NCBI RefSeq assembly: GCF_000426485.1
Contig: NZ_KE384529.1
Location: 310,001-374,000, forward strand
Reading direction: 5' to 3'
Length of the DNA: 64,000 nt
From: Indolivaga capnocytophagoides DSM 22835
GTDB taxonomy: Bacteria > Bacteroidota > Bacteroidia > Bacteroidales > Dysgonomonadaceae
The stretch's first letter is position 1; each line of letters starts with the position of its first letter. A model generated the notes under the pieces. That model saw only the letters and a program-made list of their open reading frames with translations. It did not search any database and was not told the origin of the DNA. Made by a program: the position numbers and the translations under genes. Of the stretch, positions 17,139 to 28,800 are shown in pieces.

Positions 17139-19982
17139 TCAAAAAACCGCTTTAAGACCTATGTTGAAGAATCGTGTTTGAGGAGAACCTCCTGTATTCA
17201 ATTCCAGTATTTTACGTTCTTTAGCGATCTTCAGTAAATTAGATCCACTCACATACATAGATAAGTCATTAACAAAAGTTCCATTGAATACCGATTTCGG
17301 AAAATCGTATGTTACCTGCACCCTCGCAATATTAAATTGGTCTGTGCTGTATAACCAGAAATCTGAATCTCTAAAGTTATTATCTCCGCTTTTTGTTGTC
17401 AGGCGGGGATAGGTTGCCGTTTCTTTGGTTTCTTCTGTCCAACGCCCACGTACAACTTCTGAATATTTCCGGTCTCCAAACACCCAATAGTATTGACTGT
17501 TTTTCATTGCTGATGCACCAAAACTTCCGGTTCCTAATACGAAAAAGGTAATATTATTCCATTTTGCAGTAAAATTAACACCCAACGTAAAAGGTGCACC
17601 TTGCCAGCCATAGCGTTTACCTAGATACACAACATCCTTTTCGTCGATAACGTTATCTCCATTCTGATCTACATATTTTATATCTCCCGGTTTTACTTCA
17701 CCGAATGACTGGCTCGGAGAATTTGCTATATCAGTATCATCAGAAAAGAATCCGTCACTCACCAAGCCCCATACTCCATCGGTCGGATGTCCTGTTCTGT
17801 TTTGATATGAATATTGATACGTTTCATCCAAACGGGCATTCTTCGATTTATAATAAGTTCCTGATACTCCGAAACCCAGATCGACTTCATCTACACGCTT
17901 ATTCACATTTACGGCAAAATCAAATCCTTTGCGATCATAGTTATTATAGTTGAGATAAGGCAAAAATGAGCTGGTTGGCCATCCCGAAACAAAATATCCG
18001 GGGTAAAGCGAAGAAGCTTGTGTAAGCAATCCTTCCATACGGTTCGAGAACAGCGAAAAATCAACAGTTAACATTCTTTTCCACAAAGAAGAGCGAAGTC
18101 CTATACTTATTTCCTTACGCTTAATAAAAGACAAATCGTTATTCTGTCCCCGAAGCGATTGTGTCGCTCGGTTCTGATTACCATCAGCCCATCCCCACCA
18201 AGCACCATCGGTCTGATTATAATTGGCCTGATACAAATAATAATCGGAAATATCCAAATCAGAATGAAGAACCGAAGCCGAGGTACTCAATACCAAATCA
18301 TCTATGACCGGGTGATCTTTAAGAAACTCTTCGCCGGTCAATCTCCAACCTAAAGATACCGAGGGAGAAAAAGCCATACGGTTGCCCTCCGGTAAACGGG
18401 CAGAATAAACAAGAGCATTACTCAGACTCAAATAATACTTGCTTAAGTAGTTATAATCGACCTGCAAACCTAAATTGGCGTTACTGGTTTTGTGATAATC
18501 TCCACTTGTCGATCGTTGATAACCTGAGGCTATCAGCATAGCTGAGATATTATGAGTATTATCTATGACTTTTTTATAGTCGAATTGTCCCGAAAATGAG
18601 ATTGTCTGCCTGTTCCAACTCCCTCCAATATTCTGTACTCCGCTCTTTTTATCCGTTCCATATTTGGTTAAGCCGAGAATTACATCTTCACCATTAAAAT
18701 TTCCCCAATCAGCCTCATATGTCGCATAAGAGTTATTGTAAGATTTACTATATGAAGTAGAATAATCTATACCAAATTGGGTTTTAAAAGACAAGCCCTC
18801 CAATACTCTTCCTAGATTAACATCTATACCGGCATCAAACTGATACTGACGGCTCGTAAATGTACTGTCGCCGGCGGCATACAAGTCTGCTAAAGCATTG
18901 GTCTGGTTAAGTTGTGTCCCTCCCAGCAAATATTTACCATCGATCAAATGATTGCTGTTATTTACCAATGCCCAAACATTCTCATTACTCTGATCAATAT
19001 AACTTATAGGAATTAATGGCGCAATACGGTTCGGTCTCAACGAGCCTGCCGCTGACCAAAAATCACCAATAGCCATATGTTTATCATAAAATGTGGCATT
19101 AGCATTTACAAAGCTTTTAATAAAATTATTCAGGGCAACATCGATATTACCTCTAATACTAAAGCGTGTAGTATTATCGTTTTTTGCATCGCCATATTTC
19201 AATAAAGACCCTTCGTTGTATAAATTGATATTGGTATAGAACTGAGCTTTTTCAGAACCGCCCGTAACCTCAACTACCCCTTCGGTATAATTATATGCCT
19301 TTTTGAGATAGTCTGAAGAATACATGTTTACATTGGGATACCGATACGGATTTGTCCCCGATGCATGGTTATATATATCATCGGCACTGTAAGTTGCTTC
19401 CAAACCATCATTTACACGAGCCTCGTTATACAAGGTCATATACTCAGCCGATCCCATATATTTGGGATAGCTTTTCGGCACATACCATCCGGTATTGGCT
19501 TGTACTCTGATTTTTCGATCCTCTACTTTTCCTCGTTTCGTTGTTATATATATAACACCCTTAGCTCCACGACTACCATACAGAGCTATAGCAGAAGCAC
19601 TTTTCAGAAAAGTGATCTGCTCAATCTCCGATGGCATTACATTGTTTGCATCACGGGGAATTCCGTCTATAATAACCTCATAACCATCCATTCCCCATAA
19701 GCTGCTTCCATTCCAGCCGCCTACATACCCCTGCATATTCTCCAATGAATAGGAAAAGTAGTTTTTATTCATCAGGTTTGCCACATCTACATAAGAAACA
19801 CCACCCAATAAATCAGACTTATTCACTTTCTGATAAGCAACCTGTATCTTGGTATTATCAGAATTCCGAAGCGAATCTGTGCTCATTGCAAACAGCATGT
19901 CTTCCTGCTCTTGAGCATTTACAGACAAGAACGAAACAAGAAAAGCTGCTGATACAAATATTTTTGTTCGTATATATTTCAT
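17139..19982 (-). CDS. SusC-family TonB-dependent transporter lacking the N-terminal domain (second pair)
   Basis: This 947-residue outer-membrane transporter has a signal peptide (cleavage after SVNAQ) and proceeds almost directly to the plug (GMDGYEVIIDGIPRD, then KSASAIALYGSRGAKGVIYI at about 90-150) and the barrel, ending in FFNIGLKAVF. Unlike the two other SusC proteins here (1042 and 1040 residues), it has no carboxypeptidase-like N-terminal extension and no DEVVVVGYG-type TonB box. A weaker TonB box may lie in the first 60 residues. Such short SusC partners occur in tandem SusCD loci and may import a different product size. It is followed by its SusD. Confidence 0.9.
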   Translation of the reverse strand: MKYIRTKIFVSAAFLVSFLSVNAQEQEDMLFAMSTDSLRNSDNTKIQVAYQKVNKSDLLGGVSYVDVANLMNKNYFSYSLENMQGYVGGWNGSSLWGMDGYEVIIDGIPRDANNVMPSEIEQITFLKSASAIALYGSRGAKGVIYITTKRGKVEDRKIRVQANTGWYVPKSYPKYMGSAEYMTLYNEARVNDGLEATYSADDIYNHASGTNPYRYPNVNMYSSDYLKKAYNYTEGVVEVTGGSEKAQFYTNINLYNEGSLLKYGDAKNDNTTRFSIRGNIDVALNNFIKSFVNANATFYDKHMAIGDFWSAAGSLRPNRIAPLIPISYIDQSNENVWALVNNSNHLIDGKYLLGGTQLNQTNALADLYAAGDSTFTSRQYQFDAGIDVNLGRVLEGLSFKTQFGIDYSTSYSKSYNNSYATYEADWGNFNGEDVILGLTKYGTDKKSGVQNIGGSWNRQTISFSGQFDYKKVIDNTHNISAMLIASGYQRSTSGDYHKTSNANLGLQVDYNYLSKYYLSLSNALVYSARLPEGNRMAFSPSVSLGWRLTGEEFLKDHPVIDDLVLSTSASVLHSDLDISDYYLYQANYNQTDGAWWGWADGNQNRATQSLRGQNNDLSFIKRKEISIGLRSSLWKRMLTVDFSLFSNRMEGLLTQASSLYPGYFVSGWPTSSFLPYLNYNNYDRKGFDFAVNVNKRVDEVDLGFGVSGTYYKSKNARLDETYQYSYQNRTGHPTDGVWGLVSDGFFSDDTDIANSPSQSFGEVKPGDIKYVDQNGDNVIDEKDVVYLGKRYGWQGAPFTLGVNFTAKWNNITFFVLGTGSFGASAMKNSQYYWVFGDRKYSEVVRGRWTEETKETATYPRLTTKSGDNNFRDSDFWLYSTDQFNIARVQVTYDFPKSVFNGTFVNDLSMYVSGSNLLKIAKERKILELNTGGSPQTRFFNIGLKAVF

Positions 19983-19996
19983 TTTCTATTCTATTT

Positions 19997-20108
19997 AAGG
20001 TCTCAGACCTATTTATTGACTAACCAAGTATAATGATGAGAAGAGGTTATACCCATTGAAATATTTCATTAAAGACTCTATATTATTATAGGTATAGTAA
20101 AGATTTAA
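19997..20108 (-). repeat. Intercistronic module with hairpin box
   Basis: The gap between SusD (first pair) and SusC (second pair) ends on the minus strand with AATAAATAGGTCTGAGACCT, 14 bp before the SusC start. The other end (TATAATAATATAGAGTCTTT) is a more diverged version of the conserved left block. Confidence 0.6.
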
Positions 20109-22004
20109 TTAATCCCAACCCGAATTTTGAATAAATTCCAAATAGATACTTGTATCCGCAGTCTTCAAGGGTAACCAATAATGCTTACTGGAGAAATTAC
20201 GTTTCAATATCTGTACTTCTTTAAATCCTGAGACTCTGTTTTGAGTTGGATCTTCTTCATTAAATGTACCTGTTCGTGTAAATTCCTGAGATGTTTTTAG
20301 AGTATAAGGGTATTCTGTAAGGAGCAGCCAACGCCGTAAATCGTTGAACCGATGGGCTTCGAAAGCCAATTCTACAGCACGTTCGCGCCTTACCTCTTTC
20401 ATAAATTCGGAAACAGACGATAAATATTTACTTGATACCGGATCTACATTTGCCCGTTGACGTATTACATTAACCGCCTCAGCAGCCGTTTTTGAATATC
20501 CTGACTCTTTGCTATTCGCCGATTGATAAGCATTTGCCGCAGCTTCGGCATACATCAGATAAATATCAGCCAAACGCATCCAACTTACCTGAATATGCAA
20601 TCCAAAACCATAATTACGAACTCCGTCATCATATAAATTGACACTTTTGGGAAGAAACTTACACAACGAATAACCTGTACGGCTACCTGTACTGATATTG
20701 CGGTAACTGCCATTTGTATACATATTCGCATATTGATCGGCAGGAGAAACTCCGTCTTTGCCCTCTAAGGCACTTCCGTTTTTCACCATTTTTACTCCAT
20801 CATATACGATATCATGATAAAAACGAGGATCACGATCACGCCATGGATATTCTTTATTAAAACCTGATCCCGAATCATCCAACGGTAATCCATTTTTCAT
20901 TCCGTAGTAATTTACATAATTCGCTGTCGGAGAAAACAATAAGGTAGAACCCGTTATTATAGAAGGAAAATACTGGGCACCCAAGCAATACCCCGAACCC
21001 ATCCAAGGGTCATAAGCAGGAGACTGGAAGATAGCCTCTGTTGATCCAGGATTTTTAAAACTTTGCTGATAAGTATAGAATATATCCGTATAATGGTTAA
21101 AATCAACCAGTGCATATTGAGTTTCACCATTTTCGACCTTAGTCAATAACTCGGCAAAAGCGGCAGATGCTTTTTTACAATACTCGACATTATAATTCTT
21201 ATCTCCTGTCGATTCAGAGTTCATTAACGGACTCCCTGCCCACAGATAGTTTTTACCTAAGTACCCCAGAGCCATGATTTTATTAATCCGTTGCTGATTA
21301 TTTCCATATGTTGCTTTTCCGGCAGTAGTATTATCCCAGTCGATCGGGAGTAAGTCCGCTGCCTTACGAAAATCCGCACCGGCCAGATCTGCGCATTCCT
21401 GATAACTGAGCCTTGGGTAAGTCAACTTTTCAGACGAGGATGGTACTTCGGTAAGATAAGGTAATCCTCCGAAATATTGCATCAGTTCGAAATGAAACCA
21501 AGCTCTGAAGAAATAGAGTTGACCTGCTATCAGATTCTTTTCTTCGGTGGTAGCAGTCGTCATCTTGTCTAGATTGGCTAGCCCGAGATTTGCTTTACGG
21601 ATGCCATACCATGCCAAAGGCCATAACGACTTTTGAAAACGATCTTTACTATTGGCTTTTGTATTACTTCTGTCCATCCATCCGCACTGCCATCCATCTT
21701 TACCGGATTGCCATCCCCAAAAGTCGCCCTGATCAATTTTATATCCGAAATGATAATCGACTCCAAAAGAAATAATCTCATCTTCACCCCAATTGAATGA
21801 GTTATTCCAGTATCCATGCGCAAAATCGGGGATACAATAATACAATTCTTCTGTAAAACCCTGAAAATTGGTAAAATCCTTGAAAGCATCTTCATCCGAA
21901 ACTGTACTATCGGTCGATTTATCTAAATAATCTTCACATGCCATAAATGTGGCAATAGCCGAAAGTATACTGCAGTAAAATAATATTCTTATATATTTTT
22001 TCAT
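20109..22004 (-). CDS. SusD-family glycan-binding lipoprotein (first pair)
   Basis: This 631-residue lipoprotein (lipobox MAC followed by EDYLDKS, a common SusD N-terminus) carries the C-terminal SusD signature RRERAVELAFEAHRFNDLRRW. The long insertion rich in W and G near residues 65-115 may contribute to carbohydrate binding. It lies 99 bp downstream of its SusC partner (22104-25232) and should act as that transporter's lid at the cell surface. It differs strongly from the SusD of the second pair, so the tandem pairs are not recent duplicates. Confidence 0.93.
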   Translation of the reverse strand: MKKYIRILFYCSILSAIATFMACEDYLDKSTDSTVSDEDAFKDFTNFQGFTEELYYCIPDFAHGYWNNSFNWGEDEIISFGVDYHFGYKIDQGDFWGWQSGKDGWQCGWMDRSNTKANSKDRFQKSLWPLAWYGIRKANLGLANLDKMTTATTEEKNLIAGQLYFFRAWFHFELMQYFGGLPYLTEVPSSSEKLTYPRLSYQECADLAGADFRKAADLLPIDWDNTTAGKATYGNNQQRINKIMALGYLGKNYLWAGSPLMNSESTGDKNYNVEYCKKASAAFAELLTKVENGETQYALVDFNHYTDIFYTYQQSFKNPGSTEAIFQSPAYDPWMGSGYCLGAQYFPSIITGSTLLFSPTANYVNYYGMKNGLPLDDSGSGFNKEYPWRDRDPRFYHDIVYDGVKMVKNGSALEGKDGVSPADQYANMYTNGSYRNISTGSRTGYSLCKFLPKSVNLYDDGVRNYGFGLHIQVSWMRLADIYLMYAEAAANAYQSANSKESGYSKTAAEAVNVIRQRANVDPVSSKYLSSVSEFMKEVRRERAVELAFEAHRFNDLRRWLLLTEYPYTLKTSQEFTRTGTFNEEDPTQNRVSGFKEVQILKRNFSSKHYWLPLKTADTSIYLEFIQNSGWD

Positions 22005-22016
22005 ATTAGTTCTATT

Positions 22017-22103
22017 AAGGTCTCTGACCCATTTATTACTTTGGTAAGTAAAATAACCAAAGCCTGTTATAAACTAAAAGTATATCTTAAATACGTCCTT
22101 TAC
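22017..22103 (-). repeat. Short intercistronic module with variant hairpin box
   Basis: The minus strand reads ATAAGTAAAGGACGTATTTAAG at one end and AATAAATGGGTCAGAGACCT at the other, 12 bp before the SusD start. The stem base changes from A-T to G-T (GGGTC with GACCT), which keeps pairing possible in RNA. Confidence 0.6.
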
Positions 22104-25100
22104 TTATAAAGTAAATTTGATTCCCAGATTGATACGCTTTACTGTTGGATATGCCCCTTGAGAAGCCCACCCCGTTCCTGCAAAATTAGATTCACGGTCA
22201 TCGGGCATACGGGTCCATAGCCAAAGGTTGTTGCCGTTTATATAAAATTTGAGATCGGCAAGCCCTATCTTTTTAACCCAATTATTGCGGAATGTATAAC
22301 CCAACTCTATGTTTTTCAATCGAATATAAGACCCATCATAGAAATACCTTGTTCCGGTGTAATACTCACTGGTAGTAGATCCCCAGCGAGGGAGAGGAAC
22401 ATCAGCATTGGTATTATCACTACTCCAGTAAGAACCCTCGTCGTAGGCAATCAGCTGTTGTTTCGAAAACGTAGTGAATACAACCTGACGAGTCACATTA
22501 TTTACCCCATAAAACTGCATAAAGAAGTTCCATCCTTTCCAATCGACCCCAAATGAAGCACTATAAGTATTCTGAGGATTAGAAGAATATCCATAAGGGA
22601 TATTATCATATGTGTCGATAACTCCATCACCATTATAATCCAGAATATTGTATCCTCCGGGTAGTTTTTGATTATTATTCGTTGAAAACTCAGTACTACC
22701 ATACAGTTCATCTATAGTATTATAATATCCTGCATCTACATAAGAATAGGTTTGTCCGATAGCCTTTCCTGCTTTTTTCTGATATTCGGGCAATAAAGCG
22801 GGATCGTCTCTTTCCAGAATTACATCTTTCGAATGTGTCATATTTAGATTGGCCCATAAACGGATGTCGTTATTGATTATTTTGTTGAAACGTAATTCCA
22901 ACTCATATCCGGTAGTGCGCACACGCCCAAGATTTGCATATGGAGCTTTAGTCGTACCTCCGAAGTAAGAAGGAGTAGAACGATCGCTCCCCGAGATCAA
23001 TATATCATTACGTTTATCCCTGAAAAACTCAAGACTTCCGGAGAATAAACCGTTTACCACCGAATAATCTATACCGAAATTGAACTTCCTTACTGTTTCC
23101 CAATGAATATCCTCATTACCAACAGTCGATTCCCGATACCAAGTGTACGGGCTGTTCGAATTATACAGTCCTGTCATAATACCAGATGGATCGCCGCCAT
23201 ATTCCCACTGTGTCATATACAGCCAACGGGTACTAACATTATCATCTCCGATTTCGCCATAAGATGCTCTCAATTTGAGCATATCTATAAACTTAAGAGG
23301 TTTCATAAATCGTTCTTCGCTGATCATCCAGCCGATAGCTCCTGAATTGAAAAATGCAAAGCGGTTTTTGGGACTGAATTTTTCAGAACCGTTGTATGCT
23401 CCGTTATATTCAAAAAAGTACCTGCCTGCATAATCATAAGTTGCCCTAAATGCCCAGTCTTCTCTATAATGGGGCACTTCACTTCCTTTAGCGGTTTCTT
23501 GTCGGCTGAAGATTCCCATTCCCCCGACCGTATGCTTTCCAAATGTGTTATTATAATTTATTTGACCCTGATAGTATAAGTTACGCTGCGTTTCATTGTT
23601 ATTCACTTCTCCACCAGAAGGAAGCCATCCTATTATCTCCCGAAAATCGAACATACTTCCATCGTAAGAGTTTTTATAAGTGACTTGTCCTGTATTCGGA
23701 TCAATGTATTTGTATTGCGAGTCGTTAAAACCATTATCAATACCTCTCTTTTCTTCCAGAAATGTATTATCCCAGGATATTAAGCCTTTAACCTTTAACC
23801 CTTTCAGCAAAAATTTCAAATCCTGCTCTAGAGTAAAATCCGTAGTAAGACGTGTTGTAGTTCTGGTATTCGTTCCGGAAAGAGCCATTGTTGCAACAGA
23901 GTTACTTGCATTCCCATCAGGATCATACCCCCAAGTTCCGTCTGAATATCGGGGTAAGAAAGAGTTAGGAGGTGTGCTATAGGCACTTCCCCACATATAG
24001 AATTCATAGTCGGTACGAGGTCCTTGTTTCACACCGCTCGATCCCGCAATATTGGCCTTCAGCGTGGTTGTATTTGTTAATTGAAAATCCAGATTACTCC
24101 TCATATTGATACGGTCATATCCATAAGTTGTTTTATACCCACGACCATTATCGTAAGATTTGAACAAGTCTCCTTCATGTTGATAATCTACAGCAGCAAA
24201 ATATTTAACGAATTTGGTTCCGCCACTGATATTTACATTCACATTTTCAGATACGGCATAATCTTTAAACATCCAATCTGCCCAATCGACATTCGGATAG
24301 CGTTCGCTTTCTTCTAAATTAGCAGGATACCGATATTTATTTATAATACTCTGCGGAGTCATACTGTACCATGAATCAGGACTTAAACCTAATTCACTTT
24401 CAATAACCCTATTACGCAGCATAAGAGCATCGTAAGAATCTAGTTTACCCGGTAGTTTTGAAGGCACTTTTACAGCTACACTCGCACCTCCGGTTATAAT
24501 AGGTTTACCTTCTGCTCCGCGTTTGGTTGTAATGAGAATTACGCCATTAGCACCTTTCACTCCATATACGGCTGTAGCAGAAGCATCTTTCAGTACCGAA
24601 ATGGATTCTACCGAATGAATATCCACGCTGCTCATCGGACGTTCTATACCATCTACCAATACTAATGGCGAACTGCTGTTCCATGAACTCACTCCACGAA
24701 TTACGATCTGGGGATCTTCTTCTCCGGGCATACCGGTACTTGCTGTAGTTGTCACACCGGGAAGATTACCGGTTAAAGCCGATCCGATATCGGATACGCC
24801 ACCTGTCCGTTCCAGCACCTTACCTGAAGTTTGTGTTATAGCTCCTACTACACTAGCTTTTCGTTGTTGGCCATAACCGACAATAATGACTTCATCTAAT
24901 TGTCCGGTATTTTCTTCAAGTACAATTCTCAAAGGAGAAGTTCTACGCCCATCAATCTTAACTTCTAAAGGTTTCATACCGATATATGAAATGACCAGAG
25001 TTCCCTTTATGTTTGGAACTGTAAGTGAAAAGTTACCATCCATATCCGTAACTGTCCCTATTTTTCGGTCTTCCTTTAAGATGACACTGACACCTATGAC

Positions 25101-25232
25101 AGGCTCTCCTGTCTCATCAACAATAATTCCATTTACTGTCACTTTATCCTGTGCATGAACTGTAAAGCAGCTGCAAAGCAGAAATAAAATAAAGTAAGGA
25201 ATCTTTAGAATCCTCATTTTTTTGTTTTCCAT
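22104..25232 (-). CDS. SusC-family TonB-dependent transporter (first pair)
   Basis: This 1042-residue transporter has a signal peptide (cleavage after TVHAQ; Met6 is an alternative start) and a carboxypeptidase-regulatory-like domain (about 30-105, GIIVDETGEPVIGVSV). It also has a TonB-box-like DEVIIVGYGQ, a plug (about 115-235 with LVDGIERPMSSVD and KDASATAVYGVKGANGVI), and a barrel ending INLGIKFTL. It imports oligosaccharides across the outer membrane with its SusD partner, using TonB energy. It is the first gene of the nine-gene minus-strand operon. Upstream lies a promoter with three TGTWACA sites. Confidence 0.95.
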   Translation of the reverse strand: MENKKMRILKIPYFILFLLCSCFTVHAQDKVTVNGIIVDETGEPVIGVSVILKEDRKIGTVTDMDGNFSLTVPNIKGTLVISYIGMKPLEVKIDGRRTSPLRIVLEENTGQLDEVIIVGYGQQRKASVVGAITQTSGKVLERTGGVSDIGSALTGNLPGVTTTASTGMPGEEDPQIVIRGVSSWNSSSPLVLVDGIERPMSSVDIHSVESISVLKDASATAVYGVKGANGVILITTKRGAEGKPIITGGASVAVKVPSKLPGKLDSYDALMLRNRVIESELGLSPDSWYSMTPQSIINKYRYPANLEESERYPNVDWADWMFKDYAVSENVNVNISGGTKFVKYFAAVDYQHEGDLFKSYDNGRGYKTTYGYDRINMRSNLDFQLTNTTTLKANIAGSSGVKQGPRTDYEFYMWGSAYSTPPNSFLPRYSDGTWGYDPDGNASNSVATMALSGTNTRTTTRLTTDFTLEQDLKFLLKGLKVKGLISWDNTFLEEKRGIDNGFNDSQYKYIDPNTGQVTYKNSYDGSMFDFREIIGWLPSGGEVNNNETQRNLYYQGQINYNNTFGKHTVGGMGIFSRQETAKGSEVPHYREDWAFRATYDYAGRYFFEYNGAYNGSEKFSPKNRFAFFNSGAIGWMISEERFMKPLKFIDMLKLRASYGEIGDDNVSTRWLYMTQWEYGGDPSGIMTGLYNSNSPYTWYRESTVGNEDIHWETVRKFNFGIDYSVVNGLFSGSLEFFRDKRNDILISGSDRSTPSYFGGTTKAPYANLGRVRTTGYELELRFNKIINNDIRLWANLNMTHSKDVILERDDPALLPEYQKKAGKAIGQTYSYVDAGYYNTIDELYGSTEFSTNNNQKLPGGYNILDYNGDGVIDTYDNIPYGYSSNPQNTYSASFGVDWKGWNFFMQFYGVNNVTRQVVFTTFSKQQLIAYDEGSYWSSDNTNADVPLPRWGSTTSEYYTGTRYFYDGSYIRLKNIELGYTFRNNWVKKIGLADLKFYINGNNLWLWTRMPDDRESNFAGTGWASQGAYPTVKRINLGIKFTL

Positions 25233-25523
25233 CGCTATTAATTTAAGGTATGAATAATACTTTGGTCTATTTCTCTCTTTCTCATTAGAATAACGTATTT
25301 AATGTGTTATTTAAATTAGTTTTTACAATCATTTCCTTGTTACATATAATTCGCCAGCTCTAGCTGTCAAGAAGTGTTTTGTTAATTTGTACAATACGAT
25401 ATATAACAGGATACATTTTCTCTGAATTGGGAAATTTCTTAAGAGGTCAACTTTCATCTTTCATAGTAAAAAATAGGTTTTAGATTAATGATGAGTAGGG
25501 CAAGCCCTTTACTCCTTTCCTGA

Positions 25524-25609
25524 CAAAAATATTCGGAGAAATACTAAATAAAACAGATTGATGTTACAGCTTTTTACGGTTATGTAACATCTTTTTGAAC
25601 GATGTTACA
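25524..25609 (-). promoter_or_regulatory. Promoter A: three TGTWACA sites plus -7 element (SusC operon)
   Basis: On the minus strand, TGTAACA (25609-25603), TGTTACA (25589-25583) and TGTAACA (25568-25562) lie 78, 58 and 37 bp upstream of the -7 element TATTTTTG (25531-25524). The expected transcript has a leader of about 290 bases before the SusC ATG. Four other promoters of this locus have matching geometry, so this is likely the operator of a hybrid two-component regulator. The rest of the 25233-25875 interval shows no gene. A degenerate AAGGT...GTCTATTT lies close to the SusC start. Confidence 0.75.
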
Positions 25610-25796
25610 TTATCTATTGACAGCAATACACAAACAGAACATAATACACTATATACCAAAATATTAACCACCTATTTAAATTATTGAAAATAATTCAGAC
25701 TATATGTAGTATTATCACGAGAAAAGTATAAAATACATAAACCCAAAGCGACTTTTCAGACTTAATATTATCTAATCAGAGCATGCAACAAAAAAA

Positions 25797-25829
25797 TATC
25801 ATAGCCTACAACAATCATCGGCTATGATA
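25797..25829 (-). terminator. Intrinsic terminator of the hybrid regulator gene
   Basis: TATCATAGCC and GGCTATGATA form a perfect 10-bp stem with a 13-nt loop. On the minus strand the hairpin is followed by a run of seven T, 47 bp after the stop codon of the regulator. This is a good rho-independent terminator. Confidence 0.85.
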
Positions 25830-25875
25830 CTAACTCAAATTACTCTACGAAACAAACATAAAACCAACTCAACTC

Positions 25876-28800
25876 TTATCCCCCATAGCTTGTTGGGGAT
25901 ATTCCATAAAACTCTTTAAAGGCATTCGAAAAATACGATGCATTCGAAAACCCAACAGCTTGGGCCACTTCCATTATGGTCAGTTTTTTACTTGATAACA
26001 GTTCTGCCGCTTGCTGTAAACGAATATTCCGAATAAAATCGCGAGTCGATTGGTTCGTCAATTCTTTGAGTTTTCGATGTAAATGTACCCGGCTAATACC
26101 TATTTTAGTAGCTATCATTTCAACATTCAAATCCTGATTGCTTATATTCTTATTTATGATGTCCATCACTTTTTCCAAGAGCTTTTCATCTGCAGACTTC
26201 ATGGTTATTTTGCGTACTTTATCTCTCTGCTGCTGGTTTCCACTAAAGTTATTCTTTAATATCTCTCTATTTCTGAGTATATTCCTGACTGATTCTTTTA
26301 ATATTTCAATACTAAATGGTTTGACGATATAGGCATCCGCTCCTGTTTCAAGCCCCTTCAGATTATCTTCATCCTTCGATTTAGCTGTCAATAATATAAC
26401 AGGCAAATGATTGATATTTACATTCTGCCTGATTTTGCGACACAGGGTTATACCATCCATTTCGGGCATTAGTACATCGCTGATTACAATATCCGGAGTC
26501 TTGTCTAATATCACAGACAATGCTTCTTTTCCGTTAACACTTTCTAACACATGGTATTCTCCGGATAACTCTTCGGATATATATTTTCGGATATCTTTAT
26601 CATCATCAACTATTAATATGCGGTATTTGGTCTTCGCCCTCACTTTTGGATCTTCTTCGCCATCCGGTATAATAGATATTACCTGAGCTTTATCGGTATA
26701 CGACTGCTTTTCCGATATCGTATTGTCTATTTCTTCAGGTAGCAAATGTTCTTTGCCTTGTGGTATACGGATAATAAACCGACAACCTCTCTCTTCTTTA
26801 TTATTTTCGGCAGTGATCTCCCCATGATGAAGTTGCACTATTGATCGGGCTAAATGCAGACCAATACCTGTACCTTCCCCAATTATATCCGGATTATTCT
26901 GCGACTGATAAAATCGTTTAAAGATAGACTCAACTTCACTTTCATTGATACCAAAACCATTATCAGAAACTATAATTTCGATATATTGGCTCAACTGATC
27001 ACTGCGATTCTCATCTATAGCTGTGTTGAGGTATATATCTATTTTGCCATCATCTGGTGTAAACTTCAAGGCATTGGATAGGGTGTTCAGTATTACTTTA
27101 TCAAAATTCTTTGGAGCAATCCAAGCATATAAATCATTCATGTCATGATGAAAACTAAAACTGATATTTTTAGATTGAAACTCCTCTTCAAAAATACTAC
27201 ACAAGTCGTCGATAAATCCAACCATCTCTACTGACTGAAATTTGAGAGTCATCTGTCCTTTATCTATCTTACGTATATCCATCAGTTGATTTATAAGAGA
27301 TAAAATACGTTCCGAATTACGGAACATAGTAAGATAAGACTTCTGCCGTATGTGATCTTTATCGGCTGTCATCAGCTTTTTCAATGGATTTATTATTAAA
27401 GAAATAGGAGTTCTTATCTCATGCGATACATTCATAAAAAACTGTAGCTTAGCCTCATCAATCTGTTTCTCCTGTTCATGTTTTTGCAATTCCAATCGAG
27501 TATAATAACGATGTCTGAATTGTTTTATCAGAATAAGGATAATAAGTATAGCTAACAAACAATAAACTAACTTAGCCCATAATGACCAATACCAAGCAGG
27601 ATAAATAACGATAAGAATCTCTTTGACCGGCGAATAAGTATTATAATCCTTTGCTTTCACCTTGAAATGATACTTTCCGGGAGACAGATTATCAAATGCA
27701 ACCCGGTTAGCTCCGGGAGCGAGATTTATCCAGATATCATCATTTATCGAATAAGAATAAACTATGCGCTCGGGATTATTAAATTCCATGGCGGAAAACT
27801 CTATAGAAAAAGAGTTATCTAAATTCGATAAATGAAATTCAGTAGCTTTCATTACCGAAGTATTTATTATATCAAAAGCACCGGACTTCATTCCTTCTTT
27901 TACGGCCTTGTCATGAATATAAAAATCGGTTATTACTATATCCAGTCTCCTTTTCTCCGAAATAATCCGTTCTGGAACAAAGGAAGTAATACCACTTATA
28001 CCTCCGAACACTATTTGTCCTTTTCTATCGACAAGAGAAGCTCCTTTACTAAACTCATTCCCATACAAACCGTCATCGGCATAATAATTGATAAAATCAT
28101 GAGTATCGAGATTCATTTTCGATATACCAAAATTTGTGCTGATCCATAAATTCCGGTTTCGATCTTCCTCTATACTACAGATAGTATTACTAGGAAGTCC
28201 ATCGTCCATAGTTAAAGTCGATATTTCGTGAGTCTTATCATCTATATATTTCAACCCTTCTGATGTTCCAACCCAAATGACTCCGCTGCTATCTTCAAAT
28301 ATGGTGTATATAATAATGCCAGCCATTAACCTATTGAAACCATAAGTAGATAAAAAGCTTTTGGTTTTCAAATCAAAACAGCTTAACCCATCATAAGTAC
28401 CAATATATAATTTGTCATTTCTGGTGGTAAGCAGGTTCGTTATCCAACTATTATGCAGCATGTTAATATCCCCCCTGTTATCAACATCTTTCAGAATATC
28501 GTAGTTCGTCACTTTATGGGTCTTTAAGTTTAGGCAGAATATACCTGATCCCATTGAACCGATCCAAAGATGATGGTCCTTATCTTCGGCAAAGCTATAT
28601 ATCCGCTGAGCAACATTTGAATTAACATCGATAAGGTCCGATAAATATTCACATTTTCCGGTCTCCCTGTTCAAAGTAGCGGCACCATTCAAATATGAAC
28701 CTATCCACAGATTACGTTCCGAATCTTCGTATATACACATAATAGTAGAAGGTACAGACCTCGGATCGAGAGTATGCTGGAAATGAGCTTTGAGCTTTCC

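Noticed and set aside
25243-25275. AAGGT...GTCTATTT near the first SusC start as another hairpin box
   Set aside because: The stem halves are separated by about 15 bases and do not pair; at most a decayed copy.
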